NCBI RefSeq assembly: GCF_900090305.1 | Contig: NZ_LT607751.1 | Coordinates: 4,154,001-4,218,000, forward strand | Origin: Micromonospora siamensis | Lineage (GTDB): Bacteria; Actinomycetota; Actinomycetes; Mycobacteriales; Micromonosporaceae | Direction: 5' to 3' | DNA: 64,000 nt | Shown: piece by piece, positions 8,282 to 19,477 of the stretch | How positions within the stretch are numbered: the stretch's first letter is position 1 | Layout: every line of letters begins with the position of its first letter | Position numbers and translations under genes: made by a program | The notes under the pieces: generated by a model | Database searches by the model: none | Told to the model about the DNA's origin: nothing | Seen by the model: the letters and a program-made list of their open reading frames with translations, nothing else

Positions 8282-9682
8282 TCATGAGCCGGCGGCGCGC
8301 AGCGCGGTGGCGGAGCGGACCAGCTTGCCGGTGGTGGTACGGGGCAGCTGGTCGAGCAGGCGCAGGTTGCGCGGGCGCTTGTAGCCGGCCAGCCGTTCGG
8401 CGAGCAGCGCGTCCAGCGTGTCCTCGGTCAGCGGGCCGTCGGGCTGGACGTAGGCGGTGATCCCGTCGTCCCAGACCACCACGGCGGAGGCGACGCCGGG
8501 CAGCCCGGTGAGGGTGGACTCGACCTCGGTGAGGTCCACCTTCATCCCGCCGACCGAGACCTGCGAGTCGAGCCGGCCCTTGATGGTGACCAGCCCGGTG
8601 TCCGGGTCGACGACGCCGGCGTCGCGGGTGTGCAGCCAGCCGTCGGACCACCGGGTCGGGTCGGCGAGGCCGACGTACGGGTTGGCGGGGCAGCTGACCC
8701 ACAGCTCACCGGTGGACGACTCTCGTACCTCGATGCCGGGGGCGGGGGCGATGGCCGGGCGGTGCCGCCCGTACAGGTCGGTGCCGATGACGCCGACCTC
8801 GGTCATCCCGTACATGTTGCCCAGCGGGACGCCGTACCGGTCGGTGAAGGCGCGGGCCACCGCGGCGGGCACCAGCTCACCACCGGTGGTCATCCGCTTG
8901 AGCTGCGGCAGCGGCCCGGGCGGGGTGGTGGAGGCGAGCAGTCCGATGTGGAAGGGCACGCCGAGCACGGTGGCCGGGGTGTCCCGGTCGGCCACTGCGG
9001 CGAGGATGGCGTCGCCGCTGAGCCGTTGCGGCGGCACCAGCTCCACCCGGGCGTGCAGCCCGTAGAGCAGCCCGCCGACCAGGCCGAGCACGTGCACCAT
9101 CGACGGCAGCAGGATGATCCGTTCGCCGGGCAGCGCGACCCCGTCGATGTGGGTGTAGCGGCGTACCTCGGCGGCGAGGTCGGCGGCGGTGCGACCGATC
9201 ACCTTGGACGGTCCGGTGGAGCCGGAGCTGAGCTGGACGACCGCGTGTCCGCTGCCGGCCGGCCGGCCGGAGTAGGCGTGCACGCCGGCGGTCACGTCGT
9301 GGAAGATCCGCAAGCCCCCGCCGCCGGTGCGGACCGGCGCCACCACCACCTGCGGGGTGAGCCGTTCCAGCGCCCGGTCGACCTCGTGGTCGGTGAGCCG
9401 GTGGTCGAGCAGGATCGCCTGGGCGCCGCTGCGCCAGGTGGCCAGCAGGTGCACCACGTACGCCAGCGAGGGGGGCAGCCGCAGCGCGACGGCGCCGCCG
9501 CGGCGCAGCCCGGCCTCGGCGAGCCGGGTCCGCGCGTCGGTCACCAGCCGGCGCAGGGTGGCCCGGTCGACGGGGTCGGGCAGCCGGAGGCAGACGTCAC
9601 CCGGGTCGCCGTCGAGCAGCAGCTCGTCGACCCATTCCGGGTCCGTTCCGAGGGCGTCTTCCGCCACAGGTTGCCTGGTCAC
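8282..9682 (-). CDS. AMP-dependent acyl ligase (short form, first gene of left operon)
   Basis: A 466-residue adenylate-forming ligase with P-loop LSSGSTGPSK, the motif YGMTEVGVIG, the hinge-region segment GWLHTRDAG and C-terminal TTTGKLVR with the catalytic Lys. It is shorter than the ligase at 4450-6066 and only distantly similar to it. The shorter N-terminal half resembles carrier-protein or CoA ligases for aromatic or short acids. The start is GTG at 9680-9682. A 100-base gap separates it from the carrier gene, then tight coupling follows. As the first gene of the block it is likely transcribed from the 9683-9943 spacer. The substrate is not predictable from the sequence. Confidence 0.88.
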   Translation of the reverse strand: MTRQPVAEDALGTDPEWVDELLLDGDPGDVCLRLPDPVDRATLRRLVTDARTRLAEAGLRRGGAVALRLPPSLAYVVHLLATWRSGAQAILLDHRLTDHEVDRALERLTPQVVVAPVRTGGGGLRIFHDVTAGVHAYSGRPAGSGHAVVQLSSGSTGPSKVIGRTAADLAAEVRRYTHIDGVALPGERIILLPSMVHVLGLVGGLLYGLHARVELVPPQRLSGDAILAAVADRDTPATVLGVPFHIGLLASTTPPGPLPQLKRMTTGGELVPAAVARAFTDRYGVPLGNMYGMTEVGVIGTDLYGRHRPAIAPAPGIEVRESSTGELWVSCPANPYVGLADPTRWSDGWLHTRDAGVVDPDTGLVTIKGRLDSQVSVGGMKVDLTEVESTLTGLPGVASAVVVWDDGITAYVQPDGPLTEDTLDALLAERLAGYKRPRNLRLLDQLPRTTTGKLVRSATALRAAGS

Positions 9683-9943
9683 GACCGCCCACCGCCCAGC
9701 ATGAAAAGTGGGCCAAATATGCCCAACAGGTGCGTTCTCCGGGGTGCTGACGGAACCCTACGACAGCGGCGCGAGGCATTGCTAGATGCGAATGGCTAGA
9801 TCAGAAAGAACGCCCGGCGGGATTGCCGACGCTCGATCGGACGGGCAGGATCGAGCGCGAGCGCCGGCCAGAGGAGACCGGCGAGCCGGCTCCGCCGTGC
9901 CCCGGGTCCGGCCCCTGTCCGAATGCGACCGGGGGTCGGTGGG
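9683..9943. promoter_or_regulatory. Upstream region of left operon with palindrome and short direct repeat
   Basis: This 261-base spacer separates the AMP ligase gene from the SMR gene and is more AT-rich than its surroundings. It contains an interrupted palindrome at 9709-9725 (TGGGC, 7 bases, GCCCA) only 27 bases upstream of the ligase start. Further upstream is a direct repeat of GCTAGAT spaced 14 bases apart around 9780-9800. The position fits a promoter/operator for the minus-strand operon. No convincing -35/-10 pair was identified, so the promoter is inferred from position. Confidence 0.4.
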
Positions 9944-10264
9944 TCAGTGGGCGCCGCCCAGGTTGAGCACCACCACACCGGCGATCACCAGCGCGACGCC
10001 GACCACCTTCGGGATGCTCAGCGGCTCGCCGAGGAAGACCGCGCCGATCGCCACGATCGCCGCCGTCCCCAGCCCGGACCACATCGCGTAGGCGACCCCG
10101 ACGGGGATGTCGCGCACCGCCAGGGCGAGCAGCCCGAAGGCGACCGCGTAGGACAGCAGCATGCCGAGGGTCGGCCAGAGCCGGGTGAAGCCCTCGGTGG
10201 CCTTGAGCAGGCTGGTCCCGAAGACCTCGGACGCGATCGCGAGCAGCAGGTAGACGTACGCCAT
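9944..10264 (-). CDS. Small multidrug resistance (SMR) family efflux protein
   Basis: A 106-residue, four-helix membrane protein of the EmrE/Qac family, exchanging protons for cationic compounds or guanidinium. The membrane-embedded Glu13 (ASEVFGTSLLKA) aligns with EmrE Glu14, and YAMWSGLGT in helix 3 is the conserved family segment. The ATG at 10262-10264 is preceded by GGGAGG. It sits between the two biosynthetic blocks, next to a phosphotransferase, so a self-resistance or product-export role is possible. SMR genes are also common housekeeping genes and may simply export guanidinium. A search upstream did not show a convincing guanidine riboswitch. Confidence 0.93.
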   Translation of the reverse strand: MAYVYLLLAIASEVFGTSLLKATEGFTRLWPTLGMLLSYAVAFGLLALAVRDIPVGVAYAMWSGLGTAAIVAIGAVFLGEPLSIPKVVGVALVIAGVVVLNLGGAH

Positions 10265-10570
10265 GGGCTGATCCTCCCCCGGCCGGGCCCGCGCCGGCGT
10301 GCGACGCGGCCTCCGGAGTGTGGTCCCGGCCGCTACGGACCTGAGAGCACAGACGACTCACGGTCGCGGCGCTGTCCCGCGTCGGGAGAAGGTCGGACGC
10401 GGCGGCGGCGGTCGGACGCGGCCGAGCCACCGCGAACCCACCGAACCGCCGACGACTCTCCCGCCGGTGAGTCGTCCACGCTCTCAAGTCTGTAGGGAGC
10501 TGACGACATACCCCAGCGCCACGGTGACCGGCCGCGGTCGGTGCGGGTCCGCGCACAACCGCCGGCCCGC
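10265..10570. repeat. Non-coding spacer with a long imperfect inverted repeat and nested hairpin
   Basis: No gene is visible in these 306 bases. Arms at about 10331-10361 and 10467-10497 form an imperfect inverted repeat. The inner 10 bases (GACGACTCAC / GTGAGTCGTC) match exactly, then a 7-base exact block (TGAGAGC / GCTCTCA) and further partial matches follow. A third GACGACTC at 10451 pairs with 10469-10476 to form an 8-bp hairpin. The layout could be the remains of a small MITE-like element, or a regulatory structure ahead of the SMR gene. No target-site duplication was found. Confidence 0.55.
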
Positions 10571-11563
10571 TCAGGTCAGGTAGCCGCGCAGGTAGCCGAA
10601 GGCGGCGGTGGTGTCCTCGCTCTCCCGGTGCGAGCGCCGGAAGTCCGCCACGAAGCCGGCAATGTCGGCGACGTCCCAACGCAGCCGGTACAGGGCGAGC
10701 GCGTCCGGGTCCACCGGGCGGCCCGTGGACGCGGTCCAGCCCACCAGCGCGTCCGTCCCGGTGTCACCGGCCAGGAACCACAGGTCCCGCTCGGGCGGGC
10801 CGAGCCGCACGGTGTCCCAGTCGACCAGCCGCAGCCCGGCACCGGTCCACATCAGGTTGCCCGGGTGCGGCTCACCGTGGGTGACCACCCAGTCGGAGCC
10901 GGTGGCGGCGACCCGGGCGACCAGCCGGTCGACCTCGGCGAGCAGCCCGGCGACGTGGTCGGCCCGGTCGGCGAGCAGCCGGCGGGCCGGCTCGGCGAAC
11001 GGCCCGCCGGTCCACGGCCGGTCGAGGTCGCGCAGCGCGGCGAGCAGCCCGTCGCGTCCGGGCACGTCCAGGTCGGCGCGCTGCACAGTGCCGGCCACCG
11101 CCGAGGTGGCGGCGTGCAGCCGGGCCAGCAGGTCCAGCACCTCGGGCACGTCCCGCGGCCGGTGTGGCCCGAACCGCCCGGCGGCGCCGTCGACGAGCGG
11201 GAACACGGAGACCGCGTAGCGGGCGTCCAGCCGGCGCACCGGCTCCCCGGTCGTGGCGGGCACCGGGGCGACCACGAACTCCAAACCCGCCTCGCGCAGC
11301 GCCCCGGCGGTCGCCAGCGCGCGGGCCAGCCCGGCGTGCACGACCTCCGCCGGCTCGGGATCCACCGTCAGGTCGTCGACGGTGACGAACCAGGACCGGC
11401 CGTCGCCGTCGGTCGCCGTCCAGTGGTACGCCCCGAACCCCACCGGCCGGTACGTCAGTGAGTGCGGCTGCCAGCCCCAGCCGGTGGCCAGCGCGGCGGT
11501 GAGGTCGGCGTCGTCGAGTCCCTCGGGTCGGTCCAGCACGGTCGCCGATCCTGCCACCGCCAC
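10571..11563 (-). CDS. APH-type phosphotransferase (aminoglycoside/choline-kinase fold)
   Basis: A 330-residue kinase-like protein. The catalytic loop THGEPHPGNLMW (with Glu in place of the more common Asp of HGD) and the metal-binding LVDWDTV are both visible in the C-terminal half, followed by RDLWFL. It resembles spectinomycin/hygromycin-type phosphotransferases but the substrate cannot be assigned. The GTG start is at 11561-11563. It lies 73 bases after the KS-beta gene in the same direction, so it may be co-transcribed with the PKS and give self-protection or modify a product. That is inference from position. Confidence 0.85.
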   Translation of the reverse strand: MAVAGSATVLDRPEGLDDADLTAALATGWGWQPHSLTYRPVGFGAYHWTATDGDGRSWFVTVDDLTVDPEPAEVVHAGLARALATAGALREAGLEFVVAPVPATTGEPVRRLDARYAVSVFPLVDGAAGRFGPHRPRDVPEVLDLLARLHAATSAVAGTVQRADLDVPGRDGLLAALRDLDRPWTGGPFAEPARRLLADRADHVAGLLAEVDRLVARVAATGSDWVVTHGEPHPGNLMWTGAGLRLVDWDTVRLGPPERDLWFLAGDTGTDALVGWTASTGRPVDPDALALYRLRWDVADIAGFVADFRRSHRESEDTTAAFGYLRGYLT

Positions 11564-11588
11564 CGGCCGGCGCGACAGCGGTTTTGCC

Positions 11589-11652
11589 CCGCCGGCCGGC
11601 GGCGGTCACGGCCACGCCGGCCGGCGGCGGTCACGCCTACGCCGGCCGGCGG
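11589..11652. repeat. 25-bp tandem repeat, two full copies and a partial third
   Basis: A 25-base unit beginning CCGGCCGGCGGCGGTCACG is repeated at 11589 and 11614, with a partial third copy from 11639. It spans the end of the KS-beta gene and the spacer before the phosphotransferase. Each unit contains the self-complementary CCGGCCGG, so it can form hairpins and may act as a transcription or mRNA-stability element. It may equally be slippage-derived. Confidence 0.7.
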
Positions 11653-12881
11653 GGTTGCGGTTCCGCGCCGCGGACCACCAGGGCGGTGTTGAAGCCGTCG
11701 AAGCCGCGGGCGCCGACCAGCGCGACGCGGTGCCGGGGCGCCCGGTGCTCGCGCAGGAAGTCCAGCTCGCAACCCTGCGCCGGGTCGTCCGGCCCGGCCG
11801 AGGCGGGCAGCGTGTCGTGGGCGAAGGCGAGCAGCGCGGTGGCCACATCCAGCGCCGAGCCGCCCTGGTGGGCCCGGCCGGTCAACGGTTTCTGGGTGCT
11901 CACCGGCGGCGGCCGGTCCCCGAAGACCGTCCGCAGGGCGTCGGCCTCGGCCCGGTCGTGCGCCGGCACACCCAGCGCGTCGGGGAACACCACGTCGACC
12001 TCCCCCGGGTCGACCCCGGCCCGCTCCAGCGCCTGACGCATCGCCCGGGCGTAGTGGACGGCCTCGGCCCCGTCGGGTCGGGTCGGCGCGGCGTCGTGGG
12101 TGGCCGCCCACCCGGTCACCTCGCCGTAGATCCGCGCCCCCCGGGACACGGCGTGGCCGAGTTCCTCCACGACGAAGACCGCGCCACCCTCGGCGGGCAC
12201 GTAGCCCTGGGCGTCGCGATCGAACGGCCGGTACGCCCGCCGTGGGTCCGACACGTCGCTGAGCAGCCCGGAGCGCAGCTGGCAGGCCAGCGCGTACGGG
12301 CTCAGCGGGCACTCGGTCGCGCCGGCGATCACCACCGGGGTACCCCGGCGGATCGTCCTGGCGGCGTGCGCCAGGCTGTCCAGCCCACCCGCCGACTCGG
12401 CGACCAGCACCCCACAGGGGCCCTTGAACTGGTGGTGGATGGAGAGCTGCCCGACGCTCGCGGCGTAGAACCAGGCGATCGACTGGTACGCCCCCACCGT
12501 GCGCGACGTGCCACCCCAGAGCCGTTGCAGCTCCCGCTGGCCGAACAGGTTCCCCCCGGACGAGCTGGCCAGGGTGACCGCGTAACCGTACGGGTCGGGG
12601 GCCCGCTCCGGCAGCCCGGCGTCGGCCAACGCCAGCCGGGTGGCGGCGAACCCCAGGTGGGTCCAGCGGTCGGTCTGCACCAGCCGCCGCTGGTCGGCCC
12701 AGGCGGTGGCCTCGAAGCCGGGCACCTCCCCGCCGACCCGCGTCGGGTAGCCCGCCGGGTCGAACAGGGTGATCGGCCCGGTCCGGCGCTCGCCCGCGGT
12801 CACCGTCGCCCAGTGCGCGTCGGCGCCGATCCCGCTCGGCGCCACCACCCCGATGCCGGTGACCACCGCCCGGGCGCTCAT
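11637..12881 (-). CDS. Type II PKS chain-length factor (KS-beta)
   Basis: A 414-residue ketosynthase-like partner of KS-alpha that helps set polyketide chain length. At the position of the catalytic Cys the sequence reads [13 protein letters not shown]. The Glu before and AGGLD after match chain-length factors, but Ser163 stands where Gln is typical. No catalytic HGT motif is kept. [14 protein letters not shown] and the C-terminal [10 protein letters not shown] are family features. The ATG at 12879-12881 overlaps the KS-alpha stop by four bases, as is usual for these heterodimer pairs. The stop (TAG at 11637-11639) falls in a tandem repeat. Confidence 0.93.
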   Translation of the reverse strand: MSARAVVTGIGVVAPSGIGADAHWATVTAGERRTGPITLFDPAGYPTRVGGEVPGFEATAWADQRRLVQTDRWTHLGFAATRLALADAGLPERAPDPYGYAVTLASSSGGNLFGQRELQRLWGGTSRTVGAYQSIAWFYAASVGQLSIHHQFKGPCGVLVAESAGGLDSLAHAARTIRRGTPVVIAGATECPLSPYALACQLRSGLLSDVSDPRRAYRPFDRDAQGYVPAEGGAVFVVEELGHAVSRGARIYGEVTGWAATHDAAPTRPDGAEAVHYARAMRQALERAGVDPGEVDVVFPDALGVPAHDRAEADALRTVFGDRPPPVSTQKPLTGRAHQGGSALDVATALLAFAHDTLPASAGPDDPAQGCELDFLREHRAPRHRVALVGARGFDGFNTALVVRGAEPQPRRPA

Positions 12882-14145
12882 CCGGCCACCCCGGCGAGCC
12901 GGCGGAACAGCATCGCCGACTGGAAACCGCCGAAGCCGCTGCCCACCGAGAGCGCCACGTCCACCGGCACCTCCCGCGCCTCGTTCGGCACGTAGTCCAG
13001 GTCGCACTCCGGGTCACGGGTCGCCCAGTTGGCCGTCGGCGGCACCACCCCGAACTCGATGGCCAGGGCGCAGGCGGCCATCTCGATCGAGCCGATGGCG
13101 CCCAGCGAATGCCCCACCATCGACTTGATCGAGCTGATCGGCACCCGGTACGCGGCCTCGCCGAGGGCGCGTTTGAACGCGGCGGTCTCGTGCCGGTCGT
13201 TCTGCCGGGTGCCCGAGCCGTGCGCGCTGATGTAGGAGACCTGCTCGGGGGCGAGCCGGGCCTGTCTCATCGCCGCGCTGATCGCCAGCCCCATCTCCAC
13301 CCCGTCGGGACGCAGGCCGGTCATGTGGAAGCCGTTGCTGCGGCTGGCGTACCCGGCGACCTCGCAGTAGACGTGCGCGCCCCGGCGGCGGGCGTGCCCG
13401 TACTCCTCCAGCACCAGCACCGCGGCGCCCTCGGCGAGGACGAAGCCGTGCCGGTCGGCGTCGAACGGCCGGGAGGCGTGCGCCGGGTCGTCGTTGTCCG
13501 GGCTGGTCGCCCCGATCGCGTCGAACGAGGCGACGGTGACCGGCGAGATCGGCGAGTCGGCCGCCCCGGCGAGCACCACGTCGGCCTCACCGTCGGCGAT
13601 CAGCTGGTGGGCGTAGCCGATGGCGTCGATGCCGGAGGTGCAGCCGGTGGAGACCACCTGCGCCGGGCCGTACAGGCCGTGCCGGCAGGCCACGTCCGCG
13701 GCCAGGCTGCTGGGCACCAGGGCCTGGTAGAGGTACGGGCCGCCGAGGCGGTGGTCGACCAGCCAGTGCCGACCGGAGTCGCTGACCCGCACGTACTCCT
13801 GCTCCAGGGCCATGGTGCCGCCGACGGCGGTGCCGAGCACCACCCCGGCCCGCTCCCGCTGCGCGTCGGTGAGCTCCAGCCCGCTGTCCGCGACCGCCTC
13901 CGCCGCGCAGGCCAGCGCGAACTGCACGTACCGGTCGGCGCGCTGCCGCTCGGCCACGGTGATCCCCGCCGCGTCGGGGTCGAAGTCGCACTCGGCGGCG
14001 ATCTGGGAGCGGAACGGCGACGGGTCGAAGAAGCTGATCCGCCGGGTCGCCGTCCGCCCCTCGGTGATGGTCTTCCAGAACCGGTCCCGGGTGACGCCGC
14101 CCGGGGCGACCACCCCGACCCCGGTCACCACCGTGCGGCGCCCGC

Positions 14146-14149
<4 letters not shown>
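12878..14149 (-). CDS. Type II PKS ketosynthase (KS-alpha)
   Basis: A 423-residue condensing subunit of an aromatic type II polyketide synthase. Catalytic residues are Cys170 ([14 protein letters not shown]), His310 ([15 protein letters not shown]), Lys342 and His347 ([17 protein letters not shown]). The C-terminal [11 protein letters not shown] is also typical. It forms the minimal PKS with the KS-beta gene it overlaps and the carrier domain of the ACP-cyclase fusion at 14531-15241. The GTG start at 14147-14149 overlaps the cupin stop. The overall set (cupin, KS-alpha, KS-beta, ACP, aromatase, TcmI cyclase) resembles spore-pigment and pentangular-polyphenol clusters. Confidence 0.96.
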
Positions 14150-16674
<2,525 letters not shown>

Positions 16675-16692
16675 CGCCGCGCCCCCGCCGTC

Positions 16693-17151
16693 TCAGGCCG
16701 GGTCCAGGGCGACCAGCGGCTGGTCGTACTCGACCGGCTTGCCGTCCTCGACCAGCAGCTCGACCACCCGACCGGCCCGGTCGGCGGTCACCTCGTTGAG
16801 CAGTTTCATCGCCTCGACGATCCCCACCACCTGCCCGGGCCGGACCTGGTCACCGACGGCCACGAACGGCGCCGCGCCCGGCTCCGGGGACCGGTAGAAG
16901 GTGCCGACCATCGGCGCGCGGACCAGCAGGGCGGCGGCCGGCTGCTCGGCGGCGGCGACCGGCTGGCCGACCGGCGCCTCCCGGGGCGTCGGCACCGGCT
17001 GGGCGGGACCGTGCCACTCCACCTCCAGCACGGTGTCGCCGCTGCGCAGCCGTACCCGCCGGACCGGGCCGGCGAGCTCGTCGACCAACTGCCGGGCGTG
17101 CCGGCGCAGCTCGGTGAGCACGCCGTCGTCGGACGTCGGCCCGGCGTTCAC
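16693..17151 (-). CDS. accB: Acetyl-CoA carboxylase, biotin carboxyl carrier protein
   Basis: A 152-residue biotin carrier protein. The biotin-accepting Lys116 is in [10 protein letters not shown] near the C-terminus. A Pro/Ala-rich linker (about residues 50-78) separates the N-terminal part from the biotinyl domain, and [13 protein letters not shown] begins that domain as in BCCPs. The GTG at 17149-17151 overlaps the accDA stop by four bases. It moves the carboxyl group from AccC to the carboxyltransferase. Its place in the cluster shows a dedicated malonyl-CoA supply. Confidence 0.94.
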   Translation of the reverse strand: MNAGPTSDDGVLTELRRHARQLVDELAGPVRRVRLRSGDTVLEVEWHGPAQPVPTPREAPVGQPVAAAEQPAAALLVRAPMVGTFYRSPEPGAAPFVAVGDQVRPGQVVGIVEAMKLLNEVTADRAGRVVELLVEDGKPVEYDQPLVALDPA

Positions 17152-18929
17152 CGCTTCACCACCAGCGAGCCGGCGGCGCCGAAGCGGCGGAACCGTTCCC
17201 GTCGGCGGCGCACCAGCGCGGCCCGGGGCACGTCCAGCAGGGGGGCCAGGTTCGCCGACACCGCCCGGCGCAGCTCCTCGGCCGCGGCCTGCGGGTCGGC
17301 GTGGGCGCCGCCGTCCGGCTCGGACACGATCTGGTCCACCACGCCGAGGCGGGACAGGTCCGCGGCGGTCAGCCGCAGCGCGCGGGCGGCGCGCGGGGCG
17401 GCCGGGCTGTCCGGCCAGAGGATCGCCGCGCAGCCCTCCGGACTGATCACCGAGTAGACGGCCCGGCGCAGCATCAGCACCCGATCGGCCACGGCCAGGG
17501 CCAACGCCCCGCCGCTGCCGCCCTCGCCGGTGACCACGGCCACGACGGGCGTGGGCAGCGCGGTCATCGTCAGGATGCTCTCGGCGATCGCCGCGGCCTG
17601 CCCCTGTTCCTCCGCGTCGACGCCCGGGTCCGCGCCGGGGGTGTCCACCAGGGTCACCACCGGCAGGCCCAGCCGGGCGGCCAGCCGCATCAGCCGCAGC
17701 GCCTTGCGGTGTCCCGCCGGGCTGGCCATCCCGAAGTTGCGGGCCACCAGCTCGGCGGTGGTGTGCCCCTTCTGGTGGCCGATCACCATCACCGGCCGCC
17801 CGTCCAGCCGGGCCAGACCGCCGACCACCGCCGGGCAGTCCGCGCCGAGCCGGTCGCCGTGCAGCTCGACGAAGCCGTCGAAGGCGCTGTCCAGGTAGTC
17901 CAGGGCGGTGGGCCGGCCCGGGTGCCGGGCGGCCCGCACGGTGTCCCAGGCGTCGACCGGGTCGCCCCCGCGCCGGTCCACCGGGGACCCCTCGGGTACG
18001 TCCGGCCTGACGCCCGCCGCCAAGGCGGGCGCGGATCCGGCGACCCGCGGAGCGGGAACGGCCGCGGTGGACGTACCGCCGCTCGCCACCTGCCCGGCGG
18101 CGCTCCCCACCGTGGCGGGCCCGGTGACGCCGGCGGCCGCGGCGAGCAGCGCCGCGAGCCGGCCGCGCAGCGCCCGGCGCGGCACCACCATGTCGACCTG
18201 GCCGTGCCGCAGCAGGAACTCGGCGGTCTGGAACCCCTCCGGCAGCGGCCGGCCGGTGACCTGGCGGATCACCCGGGGACCGGCGAAGCCCATCCGGGCG
18301 CCGGTCTCGGCGAGCACCAGGTCGGTATTGGTGGCGAAGGAGGCGGCCACCCCGCCGTACGTCGGGTCGGTCAGCACGCTGACCGTCAGCAGCCCGGCCT
18401 CCCGCAGCACCCCGATCGCCTGGCTGACCGTGGCCATCTGCATCAGCGACAGGGCGCCCTCCTGCATCCGCGCCCCGCCGGACGCGGTGACCAGCACCAG
18501 CGGCACCCGGTCGGCCAGCGCCCGCTCCGCCGCCCGGGTGATCAGCTCACCGACCGCGCAGCCCAGGCTGCCGCCGAGGAACCGGAAGTCCATCACGGCC
18601 AGCACGGCCGGCTGCCCGGCGATGGTCGCCGTGCCGCAGAGCACCGCCTCGTCCAGGCCGGTGCCGGTGCGGGCCGCGGCGAGCCGGTTCGGGTACGGCA
18701 GGACGTCGACGAAGCCGATCGGGTCGACCTCGACGGCACGGTCCGGCAGCGCCCGGAACGAGTCCGGGTCGACCAGCTGCGCCAGCCGCTGCGGTGCGCC
18801 CAACCGCACGTGCGTGCCGCACTCCGGGCAGACGTCCAGGTTGCGCCGCAACCGCTTGCGGTACAGCAGGGAGGAGCAACCGGCACAGCGGGACCAGAGC
18901 TGCTCGTCCCGAGGAGCGGTGGTGGTCAC
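17148..18929 (-). CDS. Fused acetyl-CoA carboxylase carboxyltransferase (AccD-AccA)
   Basis: A 593-residue single-chain carboxyltransferase. The N-terminal beta (AccD) part has the zinc ribbon Cys15, Cys18, Cys34, Cys37 (RCAGC...CPECG) and [18 protein letters not shown]. The C-terminal alpha (AccA) part has [35 protein letters not shown] and [14 protein letters not shown]. An Ala/Pro/Gly-rich linker of about 70 residues, near residues 280-350, joins them. The GTG at 18927-18929 is chosen because the zinc ribbon begins close behind it; longer in-frame starts up to 19115 exist but add no domain. Fused CT subunits are known in actinomycete aromatic PKS clusters. Confidence 0.93.
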   Translation of the reverse strand: MTTTAPRDEQLWSRCAGCSSLLYRKRLRRNLDVCPECGTHVRLGAPQRLAQLVDPDSFRALPDRAVEVDPIGFVDVLPYPNRLAAARTGTGLDEAVLCGTATIAGQPAVLAVMDFRFLGGSLGCAVGELITRAAERALADRVPLVLVTASGGARMQEGALSLMQMATVSQAIGVLREAGLLTVSVLTDPTYGGVAASFATNTDLVLAETGARMGFAGPRVIRQVTGRPLPEGFQTAEFLLRHGQVDMVVPRRALRGRLAALLAAAAGVTGPATVGSAAGQVASGGTSTAAVPAPRVAGSAPALAAGVRPDVPEGSPVDRRGGDPVDAWDTVRAARHPGRPTALDYLDSAFDGFVELHGDRLGADCPAVVGGLARLDGRPVMVIGHQKGHTTAELVARNFGMASPAGHRKALRLMRLAARLGLPVVTLVDTPGADPGVDAEEQGQAAAIAESILTMTALPTPVVAVVTGEGGSGGALALAVADRVLMLRRAVYSVISPEGCAAILWPDSPAAPRAARALRLTAADLSRLGVVDQIVSEPDGGAHADPQAAAEELRRAVSANLAPLLDVPRAALVRRRRERFRRFGAAGSLVVKR

Positions 18930-19477
18930 GGCCGCCACCCGGTGGCCGAGGCTCCCCCGCGTTCGGCCCGGTACGCCACCACGGCCCCGGCGACACCTGC
19001 GGCCCGCTCCTGCGCGGGACGGAACCCCCTCGCGGCGATCGGCCAACGGTCCATCGAACATCTCCCCCTCCGGCGCGCGTCCGGCTCCGGCGGTGACGGC
19101 CGCAGCCCGGGACAACTCGTCGCGAGCATGCGGCGAGGACCGTCAACCGGGCGTCACCACAGGCCGCCTTCGGGCCCTGCACAGTCGTGACGATGCGTTG
19201 ACGCAAGCTGTGCGCGAGATAAGCGTGAGCTGCACTCGCGTCACCCCCACTTACCTCTTATCCGCAGTTCAGAGCCGTTCCAGGAAAGGCCTGCGGGCAG
19301 TCGCCATGGCGACCATCTGTTGACTGAGTGTAACTGTGATTGATAATCTTCAGCACGGCCAGCCCGGCGCACCGGGGCGGGTGCGACGCTCCGGCCGACG
19401 GCCCCGACAGCGGTGTCACGTGCCTAGCCGGGTCTTCTGGTGAATCCGGACTCCGCTTCCGCTGCAGGGGGTGCCAC
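18930..19477. promoter_or_regulatory. Divergent control region of the PKS cluster
   Basis: A 548-base gene-free region between the acc/PKS operon (minus) and the SARP gene (plus). Within it, TGACG occurs at 19188-19192 and again at 19199-19203, an 11-base pitch like the heptamer repeats bound by SARP regulators. The central part (about 19195-19350) is distinctly AT-richer than its surroundings. A plus-strand promoter is listed separately. A minus-strand promoter for the acc/PKS operon must also lie here but no clear -35/-10 pair was found for it. Confidence 0.6.
19320..19347 (+). promoter_or_regulatory. Sigma-70-type promoter for the SARP gene
   Basis: TTGACT at 19320-19325 and GATAAT at 19342-19347 are separated by 16 bases and point towards the SARP gene. 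Both hexamers are close to the vegetative consensus, which is rare in DNA this GC-rich. Transcription would start near 19354 and give a leader of about 120 bases before the GTG at 19478. Confidence 0.7.

Noticed and set aside
10265..10500. Possible guanidine (ykkC) riboswitch ahead of the SMR gene
   Set aside because: The CTGAGAG and GGTCC-like pieces recall ykkC motifs, but the conserved core order and loops could not be matched on the coding strand.
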